Shown: positions 1-8,831 of the stretch, one piece after another
How the letters are laid out: each line of letters starts with the position of its first letter
Position numbering within the stretch: the stretch's first letter is position 1
Origin: Gammaproteobacteria bacterium
Lineage (GTDB): Bacteria; Pseudomonadota; Gammaproteobacteria; Steroidobacterales; Woeseiaceae
Assembly: GCA_022600955.1 (NCBI GenBank)
Contig: JAHZJK010000013.1
Coordinates: 1-64,000 of the forward strand
Length of the DNA stretch: 64,000 nucleotides
Direction: 5' to 3'
The notes under the pieces: model-generated
What the model was told of the DNA's origin: nothing
Database searches by the model: none
What the model saw: only the letters and a program-made list of their open reading frames with translations
Translations under genes and position numbers: made by a program

Positions 1-75
1 ATTATGAACTTCAATCAATGTACCCCAGTCGATACCCCATTCAATAAGAGAGACTCAGCGTCCTGAATTTCATCG

Positions 76-1437
76 TCACAGCAATGCCGGCAAAACTTGA
101 CTCGCAAGACTGAGGAGCAGAAAGAACCCACACATATCAGTGACCGTTGTAAGCAGCGGACCTGACGCCACGGCGGGATCGAGTTTCAGCCGGCGTAGTA
201 TCAGCGGCACCGTGCCACCTATAGAGACAGCGATAACGGTGTTCAAAGCCAACGCGCCGCCAACAACTAAACCAAGCACGGGGTTACCCTTCCACGCCCA
301 GGCAGCAATACCGAGCAAGAGCCCAAGTGCTAAACCATTGATTAAACCGACAACCGCCTCCTTCCGCCAAACCCGCATTACGTCGGAGGGGAGCGCAGCA
401 CCCAGGGTGAGCTCACGCATGCTGACAGCAACAGCCTGATTCCCGGAACAGCCGCTCATGTCGGAAACTATCGGAAGGAAAACAGCGAGCGCAATGACTG
501 CGGTCAATGTGTCTTCATATGCCGCTATGACGCTGGCAGCAATAATGTTCAACACAATGTTAATGCTGAGCCATGCCAACCGCCGACGCGAGCGCAGCCA
601 GACGGGCATGCTACGCAGCTCATCGCCACCGATGATGCCTGCCGCTTTGAGGCTGTCTGCCTCGGCGCGCTCTGCAATCGCCTCAAGAACTGAACGCCGG
701 CGCACAATACCCAACAGCATGTGACGCGTATCGACAACCGGCACTGCGGCAATATCGTGCTCAGCAAAAAAACTCTCCAACTCTTCAAGCGTTGCCTGCG
801 GCGACACGACCATTGCAGATGTCGCGATCTCACCGATCTTTTTCGTCGGGTCAGAAAAGACCAGGTCACGGATACGAATGACGCCCTTTAGCTTTTTCGC
901 CTTGACCACAACATAGACGTAATGCACCGTGAGTAGATGATAATCGACCGCATCACTTGTCAGATCATCAACAACTTCTCTAACGGTGGCAGCCATCGGA
1001 TAAGACGCGAATTCGGTCATCATGAGTCCACCGGCTGATTCCGGCGTGTAACTGATCAGCTCGCGAATTTCATCCGCGTCTTCCTCATCCAGTTCAGCAA
1101 TAATTGCATCGGCTTCTAAGCTATCTAACTCAGAAAGAACGTCGGCGCGATGGTCGCTCGAGAGCACTTCAACTATCTCCGCCACGTCCTGCGCTGGCAT
1201 TTCCTCAATAAGGTCAGCAGCATGCGCATCTGGTAGCTCTTCGACAATTGATGCTGCCCGGTTTGGTGTCAGCGCGGACAGGAGGGCCCGTTGATCATCA
1301 GGACTCAACATGAAAACGGCATGCAAGAGGTCTGCTGAATTAAGCTCGTCTATTTCCCTGCCCAGCTCCTCCGATTCCAGGCCGCTTGCCAGTAGTTTGC
1401 GGATTTGTTTTTCGGGCTTTTTAGTAGCGTTGTCCAC
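76..1437 (-). CDS. mgtE: Magnesium transporter MgtE
   Basis: Inner-membrane Mg2+ channel/transporter of the MgtE family. The N-terminal third is the acidic helical MgtE_N domain, rich in paired Asp/Glu and leucines. A CBS-domain pair follows at about residues 135-260 and senses cytosolic Mg2+ in characterised members. The last ~165 residues hold five membrane segments with the conserved GNQ-containing pore helix (SGCSGNQAVAV). I place the start at the GTG at 1437, because AGGGA lies 5-6 nt upstream of it; an upstream in-frame TTG at 1452 lacks a ribosome site. Length of about 453 aa is normal. It is transcribed away from the rimK operon. No M-box-like leader was recognised. Confidence 0.95.
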   Translation of the reverse strand: MDNATKKPEKQIRKLLASGLESEELGREIDELNSADLLHAVFMLSPDDQRALLSALTPNRAASIVEELPDAHAADLIEEMPAQDVAEIVEVLSSDHRADVLSELDSLEADAIIAELDEEDADEIRELISYTPESAGGLMMTEFASYPMAATVREVVDDLTSDAVDYHLLTVHYVYVVVKAKKLKGVIRIRDLVFSDPTKKIGEIATSAMVVSPQATLEELESFFAEHDIAAVPVVDTRHMLLGIVRRRSVLEAIAERAEADSLKAAGIIGGDELRSMPVWLRSRRRLAWLSINIVLNIIAASVIAAYEDTLTAVIALAVFLPIVSDMSGCSGNQAVAVSMRELTLGAALPSDVMRVWRKEAVVGLINGLALGLLLGIAAWAWKGNPVLGLVVGGALALNTVIAVSIGGTVPLILRRLKLDPAVASGPLLTTVTDMCGFFLLLSLASQVLPALL

Positions 1438-1607
1438 AAGGTTCCCTCGCAAGTAATTGAGGCGATAACTAATCGATCAGCGTAGCAGCTCATAGCGTAC
1501 TCCGATTTATTGTACTGTTACGAGTTCTGCGACCAGTACAAAAATCTGTTGACGCACGCTGAAAATTAGCTGCATATGCACGGAATCGTGGGAGGTAAGA
1601 GTAAGAA

Positions 1608-2078
1608 ATGAGTAATTGCGACAATGAACTACTAACGCTGGGCTGGCGGGAATGGGTCAATCTTCCGCAACTAGGTCTCGATCGGATAAAAGCGAAGGTG
1701 GATACCGGCGCAAGAACATCGTCATTGCACGCTTTTGAGATTCGAGACTTTGAAGATGCCGGTGTTCAGCGAGTGGAATTCAAGATGCACCCGAATCAAC
1801 ACGACAACAACACTGTCGTAGTCTGTGTGGCGGACATCGTCGATGAGCGTTTGGTGCGCGATTCGGGTGGACATCAGGAAAAGCGCTGGATCATCGAATC
1901 ACCGCTGACGATAGGCACAATCACATGGAATATCGAGATAAACCTAACATCAAGAGACGACATGCGGTTCCGAATGCTGTTGGGTCGTACGGCACTTAGA
2001 GGTCGGGCTTTGGTCGATCCGGCACGATCCTATGTAATGGGCAAACAGCGGCGCAACAAGAAAAAGGACAAGAAGTGA
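1608..2078 (+). CDS. Retropepsin-like ATP-dependent zinc protease family protein (DUF785)
   Basis: A 156-aa protein of the retropepsin-like family usually annotated as ATP-dependent zinc protease. The aspartic-protease signature D-T-G is at residues 32-34 (VDTGARTSSLHA), and the family C-terminal motif LLGRTALRG lies near residue 125. In Pseudomonas, a relative (RimB) works with RimK, which adds glutamates to ribosomal protein S6. The same linkage is seen here: the stop overlaps the next GTG start by 4 nt and rimK is the third gene. GGGAGG upstream of the ATG supports the start. Removal or processing of RimK-added tails is an inference from context. Confidence 0.88.
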   Translation: MSNCDNELLTLGWREWVNLPQLGLDRIKAKVDTGARTSSLHAFEIRDFEDAGVQRVEFKMHPNQHDNNTVVVCVADIVDERLVRDSGGHQEKRWIIESPLTIGTITWNIEINLTSRDDMRFRMLLGRTALRGRALVDPARSYVMGKQRRNKKKDKK

Positions 2079-3100
2079 CGAAGAATGATGCACTTGAGAT
2101 ATGTAATGCCATTGTAGAATCAGGCGTTCGTGAATCGATTGATTTGCCGGTCGCGGATCTCTACACCGGCACGTCGTTGTATATGCCTGTAAAGGTGATT
2201 CGCGGCAAGCGACCTGGTCCTGTCCTGTTCGTCTCGGCCGCAGTACATGGCGATGAACTAAACGGTATTGAGATCGTTCGACGCCTGCTGGTACAAAAGG
2301 CACTACGATCGATTCGCGGAACACTGATTGCAGTGCCGGTGGTCAACGTGCACGGCTTCTTGAATCAGTCTCGCTATCTTCCCGATCGACGCGATTTAAA
2401 TCGTTCCTTTCCGGGAAGTGCCAAGGGGTCAATTGCAGGTCGAATGGCACATACCTTTCTTAATGAAATTGTCTCGAAAGCCGATTACGGCATTGATCTG
2501 CATACCGGCGCGATCAATCGTTCCAATTTCCCGCAGATTCGTGCGAACCTTGACGACAAGGCAACCTTTGATCTTGCGCGCAGCTTCGGCGCACCGGTAA
2601 TGCTCAACGCCTCCATTCGGGATGGATCCCTTCGGTCCTGCGCAGCGGAGCAGAATTTTCCGATGCTGGTTTACGAGGCAGGCGAAGCATTGCGTTTTGA
2701 TGAGGTAGCGATTCGCGCGGGACTTCGCGGTGTTCTGAAAGTCATGCGCTATTTGGATATGTTGCCACCAATCAAGACAAAGAGTACGAGACAGATAGCA
2801 CCTGTTGTTGCAGCGTCAACGAGTTGGGTGCGCGCGCCAGCGAGCGGAATAGTTAGTCGCAAGATCGGACTGGGTACACGCGTTGTCGAAGGTCAGCAAT
2901 TGGCGCTCGTCGGCGATCCGTTAGGCGAAGCGCAAGAAAAAGTCATTGCGCCTTTCGATGGAATCGTAATTGGGTGCAGCAACTTGCCGTTAGCCCACGA
3001 AGGAGACGCGTTGTTCAACGTCGCCGCATTCAAGAGCGTTTCGCGCGCCGAAACGAAAGTCGAACAATTTTCCGCCATTCATGCGGAGCTGGAGAAATAG
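2075..3100 (+). CDS. Succinylglutamate desuccinylase/aspartoacylase family protein
   Basis: A 341-aa member of the AstE/AspA zinc carboxypeptidase-like family. The zinc-binding HGDE is at residues 58-61, and DLHTG with downstream Glu and His residues completes the usual site. The C-terminal ~80 residues form a lipoyl-like beta-barrel (APASGIV, APFDGIV). It starts with GTG inside the last codons of the preceding protease gene (GTGA overlap), so the two are translationally coupled, and it ends just before rimK. This three-gene set is common in gammaproteobacteria. A role in trimming or deacylating RimK products is plausible but unproven; the substrate cannot be read from sequence. Confidence 0.88.
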   Translation: MTKNDALEICNAIVESGVRESIDLPVADLYTGTSLYMPVKVIRGKRPGPVLFVSAAVHGDELNGIEIVRRLLVQKALRSIRGTLIAVPVVNVHGFLNQSRYLPDRRDLNRSFPGSAKGSIAGRMAHTFLNEIVSKADYGIDLHTGAINRSNFPQIRANLDDKATFDLARSFGAPVMLNASIRDGSLRSCAAEQNFPMLVYEAGEALRFDEVAIRAGLRGVLKVMRYLDMLPPIKTKSTRQIAPVVAASTSWVRAPASGIVSRKIGLGTRVVEGQQLALVGDPLGEAQEKVIAPFDGIVIGCSNLPLAHEGDALFNVAAFKSVSRAETKVEQFSAIHAELEK

Positions 3101-3104
3101 AATA

Positions 3105-4010
3105 ATGAAAATCGCGATCTTATCGACTAACCCAAATCTCTATTCTACTCGCCGGCTTGTTGAAGCAGGGATCGAGCGTGGCCACGAGATGCCAGTCTAC
3201 AATCACAAACGTTGCTATATGAATATTCAGAGCAGCAGTCCGAGCATTCACTACAACGGCGAAGCTATTGAAGGTATCGACGCGATCATTCCGCGAATCG
3301 GTGCATCGATTTCCTTTTACGGCACTGCCGTTGTACGCCAGTTTGAGGTTATGAACGTCTATTCTGTTAACGAATCTGTCGCGATCACGCGATCTCGCGA
3401 CAAACTTCGAGCGTCCCAGCTGCTCGCGCGAAAAGGCATCGGTTTGCCGAAGACAGGCTTTGCCAATGCGCCAGGCGATACAGACGACCTGCTCGACTTA
3501 GTGGGCGGCGCGCCAGTTGTTATTAAGCTGCTTGAAGGCACCCAGGGTGTCGGCGTAGTTTTGGCAGAAACCAGGAAAGCCGCCGAAAGTGTGATTGAGG
3601 CATTTCGTGGGCTCAAGGCCAACTTCATGGTGCAGGAGTTCATTAAGGAAGCCGGTGGCGCTGACCTGCGATGTCTCGTAGTTGGTGACAAGGTGGTCGC
3701 GGCGATGATGCGCCAGGGAAAAGAAGGTGAGTTTCGTTCCAACCTCCACCGTGGTGGCTCCGCGAAGGTTGTCAAGATCACGCCTGAGGAACGCAAGACT
3801 GCGGTGCGGTCCGCGCGGGTCATGGGACTGAATGTTGCCGGCGTGGATTTGCTGCGGTCTGCACGCGGCCCTGTCGTCATGGAAGTGAATTCAAGTCCCG
3901 GGCTCGAAGGTATCGAGAATGCAACGCAGAAAAACGTCGCCGGCATGATCATCGAATTTATTGAAAAGAATGCTCGTGTTGGACGCACGCGCACCCGCGG
4001 CAAGGGCTAA
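3105..4010 (+). CDS. rimK: RimK-type ATP-grasp alpha-L-glutamate ligase
   Basis: ATP-grasp ligase of 301 aa, the usual RimK length. In E. coli RimK adds glutamate residues to the C-terminus of ribosomal protein S6. Visible features are the ATP-binding strand with [12 protein letters not shown] at residues 139-150, the central [25 protein letters not shown] block, and the Mg2+-binding [12 protein letters not shown] near the end. I use the ATG at 3105 (MKIAILS), which matches family N-termini, rather than an earlier in-frame ATG at 3081 inside the upstream gene. GGAG in the end of that gene can serve as ribosome site. Confidence 0.95.
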   Translation: MKIAILSTNPNLYSTRRLVEAGIERGHEMPVYNHKRCYMNIQSSSPSIHYNGEAIEGIDAIIPRIGASISFYGTAVVRQFEVMNVYSVNESVAITRSRDKLRASQLLARKGIGLPKTGFANAPGDTDDLLDLVGGAPVVIKLLEGTQGVGVVLAETRKAAESVIEAFRGLKANFMVQEFIKEAGGADLRCLVVGDKVVAAMMRQGKEGEFRSNLHRGGSAKVVKITPEERKTAVRSARVMGLNVAGVDLLRSARGPVVMEVNSSPGLEGIENATQKNVAGMIIEFIEKNARVGRTRTRGKG

Positions 4011-4036
4011 CGTCATTTTCTGGAACGCGATTATCG

Positions 4037-4234
4037 TTAGTCGAACGGCATTGATACTCGTTGCCTAATTCTTGAAATTTTCCGGTTTCTCGGGTGGTAT
4101 TCGAGATTGCTACCGGCATCGCGGATTTTCATAGGTGATTCGCCTTGCGCATCTCTCAACATCGTACGAAAGCGACTTCCGAGCATGCTGAACGTCTCGT
4201 CGCCAATCTCATCATCGGTATATCGTTTGTTCAT
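4037..4234 (-). CDS. Small hypothetical protein
   Basis: A 65-aa reading frame converging on rimK. It is highly charged and soluble-looking, with no membrane segment or recognisable domain. The composition is protein-like (MNKRYTDDEIGDETF at the N-terminus, a basic C-terminus), but no good ribosome-binding site precedes the ATG. It could be a real lineage-specific small gene or a chance frame. I cannot assign a function. Confidence 0.4.
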   Translation of the reverse strand: MNKRYTDDEIGDETFSMLGSRFRTMLRDAQGESPMKIRDAGSNLEYHPRNRKISRIRQRVSMPFD

Positions 4235-4277
4235 AGCTATTGTCCCAACAAGATGAAGTTAGTGTATCCGTGGTCCA

Positions 4278-4376
4278 TGTTGGCAGCTGTCGGCTAACGT
4301 CGAAAATTTGCTACTGTCGGTTCGGCAACAACCGACCACATTGAAATTGTCGATTGTCGTCCAACAGCCGCCAACA
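4278..4376. repeat. 99-nt multi-stem foldback
   Basis: Three nested inverted repeats share one axis. The outer arms are TGTTGGCAGCTGT (4278-4290) and ACAGCCGCCAACA (4364-4376), 12 of 13 paired. The middle arms are CGAAAATTT (4301-4309) and AAATTGTCG (4344-4352), 8 of 9. The inner arms are GTCGGTT (4316-4322) and AACCGAC (4330-4336), perfect with a 7-nt loop. Internal loops are nearly symmetrical (10/11 and 6/7 nt). It starts 2 nt after the stop of the small minus-strand gene. It may be a REP/MITE-like element, a 3-prime RNA structure or a small RNA. Confidence 0.65.
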
Positions 4377-4378
4377 GG

Positions 4379-4663
4379 TCAGTGAGAACATGCCGAACCG
4401 CTGCTGTCGTCGGCAAATTCAAAGTCGTAATCATCGAAGTCGGCCAACGCCAGCCGCAAGAGCCTATCCTCTTCCACGCGTTCCACTCGCCTCCAATCTG
4501 ACGTTCGTCTTGTCCGCTTAGAAACCCTTTTTCGCTTCTTTTCATCGGATTCCAGAAATTCCTCGAATAGCAGTTCGTCGTCGTCCATTTGCAGCTCCAA
4601 ATCAGAATCCAGGTCAACGTCTATCGCGAAATTCTCGGTTCGTGTGTGCTTTTGAATAGCCAT
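4379..4663 (-). CDS. Small charged protein, possibly PA3496/DUF3545-like
   Basis: A 94-aa protein. I choose the ATG at 4663 because GGGAG sits 6 nt upstream; a longer frame from 4699 would run through the operator. The layout is a strongly acidic middle (DVDLDSDLELQMDDDE), a basic stretch (KKRKRVSKRTRR), then a W-R-x-x-E-x-x-x-E-x-x-R-L pattern ending in acidic/aromatic DFDDYDFEF. That order resembles small gammaproteobacterial proteins of the PA3496 or DUF3545 type, recalled only loosely. The gene is divergent from marR and its promoter overlaps the MarR-like double operator, so MarR control is likely. Function unknown. Confidence 0.65.
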   Translation of the reverse strand: MAIQKHTRTENFAIDVDLDSDLELQMDDDELLFEEFLESDEKKRKRVSKRTRRTSDWRRVERVEEDRLLRLALADFDDYDFEFADDSSGSACSH

Positions 4664-4686
4664 GCTATGCTCCCACTTCGGGATAT

Positions 4687-4743
4687 ACCTTGACATCAAG
4701 ATAAAAGATTTTACCTTGATGTCAAGGTTTTTTTTTCTAAAAT
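4687..4743. promoter_or_regulatory. Double MarR-type operator overlapping divergent promoters
   Basis: Perfect 14-bp inverted arms ACCTTGACATCAAG (4687-4700) and CTTGATGTCAAGGT (4715-4728) are separated by 14 bp. Each arm contains its own pseudo-palindrome CTTGA-NN-TCAAG, a shape typical of MarR-family operators. Minus-strand promoter candidate: TTGACA (4725-4720), 16 bp, TATCTT. Plus-strand candidate: TTGATG (4716-4721), 16 bp, TAAAAT (4738-4743). Either promoter would be blocked by bound repressor. Confidence 0.7.
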
Positions 4744-4757
4744 AGAAGAACTAATAA

Positions 4758-5258
4758 GTGATTGATATAAATAGTGATATCGTTGACCAACTGCTAGCGC
4801 AATGGGCCGAGGAGCACCCCCAGAAGGACGTTTCAGCGCTTGGAGTCGTCGTACGAATTCAATTGCTGGGAAAACTATTGCAACGCCAGGCGACAACGGC
4901 ACTCGCCAAGCACGCGTTGAAACATTGGGAATATGACGTTCTGGCGGTCCTGAGGCGGCAGGGCCATCCCTTCGAGATGGCGGCCACTGAAATCGCAAAG
5001 GCGGCCATGTTAACGACGGGGGCTATGACGACACGAATCGACGGTCTGCAGTCTCGTGGGCTAGTTCAACGTCGAAAGAGCGTGAGCGACGGCCGCTCGA
5101 TACCGGTAAGACTTACCGCCAAAGGCAAGAATTTGATAGACCATGCGATTGATACACGACTCGAAGACGCGACCAATATCCTTGGTGGAATTGCGTCAGC
5201 AGACAGGACTCACCTCGCAAAGTGGCTGAAGGTCCTGTTATTGGAGATCGACGGTTAG
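4758..5258 (+). CDS. MarR family transcriptional regulator
   Basis: A 166-aa MarR-family winged-helix regulator. The HTH reads EIAKAAMLTTGAMTTRIDGLQSRGLVQRRKSVSDGRSIPVRLTAKG, split here by domain logic into helix-turn-helix (residues ~75-100) and wing (DGRS, residues ~114-117), with dimerisation helices at both ends. It starts with GTG at 4758; the ribosome site is weak (AGAAGA). It lies directly downstream of the double operator, so autorepression is expected, and it is convergent with an MFS exporter gene 56 bp away. The ligand is unknown, and no phenolic- or peroxide-specific cysteine pattern is seen. Confidence 0.92.
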   Translation: MIDINSDIVDQLLAQWAEEHPQKDVSALGVVVRIQLLGKLLQRQATTALAKHALKHWEYDVLAVLRRQGHPFEMAATEIAKAAMLTTGAMTTRIDGLQSRGLVQRRKSVSDGRSIPVRLTAKGKNLIDHAIDTRLEDATNILGGIASADRTHLAKWLKVLLLEIDG

Positions 5259-5314
5259 AGCGTCTGCGATTTCCTGTCTTAGATAACTCGCCGACGTGGT
5301 CGATGCTTCGATAG

Positions 5315-6529
5315 TTATGTAGGCTCATCCTCACTTCGAGGGTCCAAGTCTGCAGCACCAAGCGTCGTTTTTGGGAGCACCTGGAATGGCTCGAAAAAGG
5401 TTCTATCCGCATCGTGCAGCGAGATGCGATACGCCGTCCACGCAGCACCGAAAAAGTAGACAACTGCTATGATTAAAAAATAAACATCACGAAAACCGAC
5501 GACGTTGAATCCCACGTAGATAAGCGGACCAACAGTAGATCCAATGCCGTTCGCCACCAGCATCGAGCTTGAAATCATTAGAAACTTGCCGTCAGCATTA
5601 TCGTTAGCGTGGGCTATAGCTAACGAATACATAGGCATCGCAGTACCACCGAGGATAAATCCCAACGCACAAAGTGAGACCTTGCTGATCGGTACTACTA
5701 AGAAAATAGTGATGCCAATGCAGGCGATTAGGCTCAAGCCTAGCAGCACCCATCGTCTATCAATCCAGTCGGATAATCGTCCAACTGGAAATTGACAAAC
5801 CAGTCCCCCGATCAGTGTTGCTGCAATGAAATTCGCGCCAATACTGGGTTCAACCGCGTTTGCATAGACGGCCCCATTGCTCCACACCAGACCCATTACG
5901 AAACCAGACACGCCCGCCAAAATCGGCCCTACTTGTGATGCCCGGTAGGCTTGGGCAAAACTCAGTGTGACTTCCGATGGAATTTCCGGCTGCTGACTTG
6001 TCGTAAGCGCGACCGGGAAAATAGCGAGACCGAATATGATTGCAACAACGATTGCCCCTTCGTTGATATTGGCATCGAATACGAATAATTGTCCCAACGA
6101 CATTGCGGCAAGAGAAACGAAGCCATAGAACGACAAAACTGCCCCCCTCGACTCATTCGGGGACCGCTCGTTGAGCCAGCTTTCCAAAATCATGTATAGA
6201 CCCGCGAAGGCCAAACCAGTGATTGCGCGAGCCATGACCCAAACTGGGACCAACTGCCATTTATGAATTGAAAGAATCGATACGATGGCGAGACCCGAAC
6301 ACACCGTAAAAACCCGAATGTGCCCGACGCGCCGAATAAGATGTGGGATGAAGTAACAGCCCAAAATAAAGCCCAAAAAATAGGCAGAACCCGTTACCCC
6401 AATTGCGGCAGCCGACCACCCCATCGATTGCGCCGCGAGAGGTAGCAAAGTCTGTTGAAGGCCGTGGCCAACTAGCAGTATCGATAAGGACAGGAATACG
6501 CTAAATAGATTTCGTAGAACTGTTGTCAC
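5315..6529 (-). CDS. MFS transporter, YcaD-like
   Basis: About 404 aa with twelve predicted membrane segments, matching the YcaD-type branch of the major facilitator superfamily, whose members begin with a helix ending GHGLQQTLLPL. I place the start at the GTG at 6529 (VTTVLRNLFSVFLSLSILL). A longer frame to 6631 adds a cysteine- and histidine-rich leader that does not look like MFS sequence. Motif-A-like GRLSDWIDRRWVL is present in the middle loop (GRLSDRxGRR in relatives). It converges on marR; regulation by that MarR is possible, but its promoter lies far from the operator. Substrate unknown. Confidence 0.85.
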   Translation of the reverse strand: MTTVLRNLFSVFLSLSILLVGHGLQQTLLPLAAQSMGWSAAAIGVTGSAYFLGFILGCYFIPHLIRRVGHIRVFTVCSGLAIVSILSIHKWQLVPVWVMARAITGLAFAGLYMILESWLNERSPNESRGAVLSFYGFVSLAAMSLGQLFVFDANINEGAIVVAIIFGLAIFPVALTTSQQPEIPSEVTLSFAQAYRASQVGPILAGVSGFVMGLVWSNGAVYANAVEPSIGANFIAATLIGGLVCQFPVGRLSDWIDRRWVLLGLSLIACIGITIFLVVPISKVSLCALGFILGGTAMPMYSLAIAHANDNADGKFLMISSSMLVANGIGSTVGPLIYVGFNVVGFRDVYFLIIAVVYFFGAAWTAYRISLHDADRTFFEPFQVLPKTTLGAADLDPRSEDEPT

Positions 6530-7213
6530 TTTATGCCTATGCGGCCCACAAATCGGAATGCGATTGTCGCAAATTTTATGTCGTAAGCAAGCGTCTAATC
6601 GCACTGCTATGAGTCGGTAATGGTCAACCAAGAAACTAGAGGAAGTGACAGTCGGACGGCTTAGCTTTCTCGCAAAGCGAACGTTCTTAAGTAGTCAAGG
6701 CTATCATTCTCGTCACCAGGCGTACCTGGGGTCGAATCAAACGCATTACCCATTGGCAACGCCACGTTCAACGGCCAATTCTAATTTATCGGGGCGAGAA
6801 CTAGGGTACAGTGCTTTCACAATGAACAGGATGGGCATTTGACGGAGGGTACGTCGTCCGATTCAAAGGCTAGACTCACCATTGAATTGACGGATCGGCC
6901 GATCACGTCGGTCTCACGCGGCGGTAGCAGCAGCTCGAACCCCCTACGAAATGCCATATTGCTTACAGCTCTCGGAGCGGAAAATGTGCGATAGTTTTGG
7001 CCCGCCGTCGACGTTTCTGGTCCCTACTTAGGTCTTGCTCGGATGCCATATCGCTGTGCGAGAGTGTGCGAATACTCGCGTATTGAACTATTGCTCCCGC
7101 CTCGCCCGGTCCACTAAACCAATGTTTGGCCTTAACTCGCACATCCGAGGGACGGCGCTGACCAAATAGCGCGAACATGGATGACTGGGATTACAGGCCG
7201 TATAGTGTATGGC
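6530..7213. other. Stretch without a supported gene
   Basis: About 680 bp between the MFS gene and the HEPN-like gene. Short frames at 6645-6842 (+) and 6963-7178 (-) have no ribosome site, no family resemblance and implausible composition. No tRNA, strong repeat or terminator was seen. It may be eroded DNA at the edge of an insertion. Confidence 0.5.
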
Positions 7214-8353
7214 ATGGACCTCAGCAGAGATGAATATCGAGCGCGAATCGATCTTGAGCCTCGACTGCGAAGAGTTCGGGGTCTCTTGCAGATATGGACG
7301 AATTTTCACTCTGCCGAAATCGTGGCTAGGGAGTTCGCGGCCAACGTCGACAAGATGAACATGCCGCTGCTATTGGCATGTACCAAAGCGGTAGTAGTCG
7401 ACTACTACCGCCCGTGGTCAAGAAATTTTAATGGCGACCTCAAGTCTCTGCGTATAGGCGGCAAGAACAATTGGCGCTATCCATTTCTGGATAGCGTAAC
7501 GAACACGCCTGAACACAAATATTTGGAAGAACTCAGAAATCAAATGATCGCGCACGCCGATTCTGGCTTCGAAGCAATTGGCGTAACTGCAAAAGGAGTT
7601 ACGGTTCCCAACACGCCCCAACATGCCCGGACAATTGCTTCAGTATTTCTTCCTATTCAGTTAACCCTCGGCAACGTTCGTGGGATTTGGTGGATAAAAA
7701 ATAGAGAAACCGCCAAGGAAATATTGGCACACATTGAGATTGCCAAGACCACCGCACAAGTAGAGCTAAATAGAGTCGCGACCAAGTTTCGGGATGCCTG
7801 CATTAATCACATGCATGTGCTCGACAAGATTGATGATGTCCTTCTAACAAGTGAAATCCAACCAGATAGTAGTGAAGACGCAAAGACACTGTCGTTTAAG
7901 CTACAGCCGTTCGGTGAGTCGGGAAATACCCCAGTTGTAAGTAGTGCTCCGACGAAAACGCAGATTGGCGACGAAAATCTACAACCGCTAGCTGTTGTAT
8001 ATGAGCCCGAACCGCGATTTCCAAATGAATCGAATATAATAGGTAGAGGTTGGCAATTGCAATTCGCAACCAAGCCCAACGGAGCAGCTGATTTCAACGT
8101 AATATTTCCCTCATACCCATTTCCGCAACTATCGCATCTGATGGAGCGGGCAATTCACTACTGCAACATGTTACGTGACGATCCAAATTCTGCGGCCAGC
8201 CCAGAAACCAATCTTCGTGGGCTGCTCTTAAATCAGGTCTATTTAGACGAGAGCGAGACAAATCGATTTTTGATAGAGATGCAAGCGCTGACCAAGCCAG
8301 CTGGGGATCGCAATATTCGCGACTTAATTTTCAAATACCTTCATGGCGAATAG
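7214..8353 (+). CDS. Hypothetical protein with HEPN-like N-terminal motif
   Basis: About 379 aa counted from the ATG at 7214 (MDLSRDEYRARIDL); the frame is open from 7181. The N-terminal ~150 residues have a pattern seen in HEPN-type helical proteins: a helix ending VVVDYYRPWSRNF, then HKYLEELRNQMIAHAD, which contains R-x5-H (RNQMIAH), the HEPN catalytic signature. The C-terminal half (residues ~200-379) is unrecognised. HEPN proteins are often RNases in toxin-antitoxin or defence systems. The accessory neighbourhood agrees, but no obvious partner nucleotidyltransferase is adjacent. Assignment rests on the motif alone. Confidence 0.6.
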   Translation: MDLSRDEYRARIDLEPRLRRVRGLLQIWTNFHSAEIVAREFAANVDKMNMPLLLACTKAVVVDYYRPWSRNFNGDLKSLRIGGKNNWRYPFLDSVTNTPEHKYLEELRNQMIAHADSGFEAIGVTAKGVTVPNTPQHARTIASVFLPIQLTLGNVRGIWWIKNRETAKEILAHIEIAKTTAQVELNRVATKFRDACINHMHVLDKIDDVLLTSEIQPDSSEDAKTLSFKLQPFGESGNTPVVSSAPTKTQIGDENLQPLAVVYEPEPRFPNESNIIGRGWQLQFATKPNGAADFNVIFPSYPFPQLSHLMERAIHYCNMLRDDPNSAASPETNLRGLLLNQVYLDESETNRFLIEMQALTKPAGDRNIRDLIFKYLHGE

Positions 8354-8811
8354 GGGCCTGTGACTGCACAGTTACTATGCCGCACCTCAATTTTTCTGGT
8401 TGAGCTTCTTTTTGCCTCGATCGAATATCTCGGGAAGATTTGGCCCCTTTCCCCAAAGGCTAGGCTTGACGTGCCACAAGGCCTCCTTAAACCATTTTCT
8501 TCCTCATCCGGCAGTGATCTTAAGTCAGCTATTTCGCACGCTTTTTCTGACGAACTAAATACTATTTCCTTAGCGATCGCGCCTTGTCCGTGGACCATGA
8601 AGTATCCGCGATAACGCATGAAGTAAATCGTATCTTCGATATCGTCTGGTTGATATTTGAGGACCAAGGCGCCCTTAAGCTGATGGATGTTATGCGCATC
8701 TTCAAACTCATGTTCAACCGGGTCTTTGTCAAGAATCATCGAAACCCAACCAGCTTTGTTTCCTCACATTATGTCGAGAATTTCCCATAGGGCTTTTTCA
8801 TTTCGCGCCAT
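8341..8811 (-). pseudogene. Hypothetical gene interrupted by an in-frame TGA
   Basis: A minus-strand frame opens at the ATG at 8811 (MARNEKALWEILDIM), meets TGA at 8766-8764, and continues in the same frame as GNKAGWVSMILDKDPVEHEFEDAH down to 8341. Both sides of the stop read as sensible protein, so one substitution (for example CGA to TGA) probably broke a ~156-aa gene. The piece from the ATG at 8739 (132 aa) could still be made by reinitiation, though no good ribosome site precedes it. It overlaps the HEPN-like gene tail by 13 bp on the opposite strand. No family recognised. Confidence 0.5.
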
Positions 8812-8831
8812 ATTCGTGCCAGACAATGTAA

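Noticed and set aside
4088..4112. GGGTGGTATTCGAG as a remnant of a tRNA 3-prime end (attL)
   Set aside because: It matches the tRNA region only at GGGTGG and a few scattered bases; no acceptor or CCA sequence is next to it.
4687..4736. Inverted repeat followed by nine T as a terminator
   Set aside because: The loop is 14 nt, each arm is itself a pseudo-palindrome, and it lies between two divergent starts, so an operator fits better.
6645..6842. 65-aa plus-strand frame
   Set aside because: GTG start without ribosome site, low-complexity Ser/Thr/Asn composition, no resemblance to a family.
6963..7178. 71-aa minus-strand frame
   Set aside because: No ribosome site and no recognisable domain.
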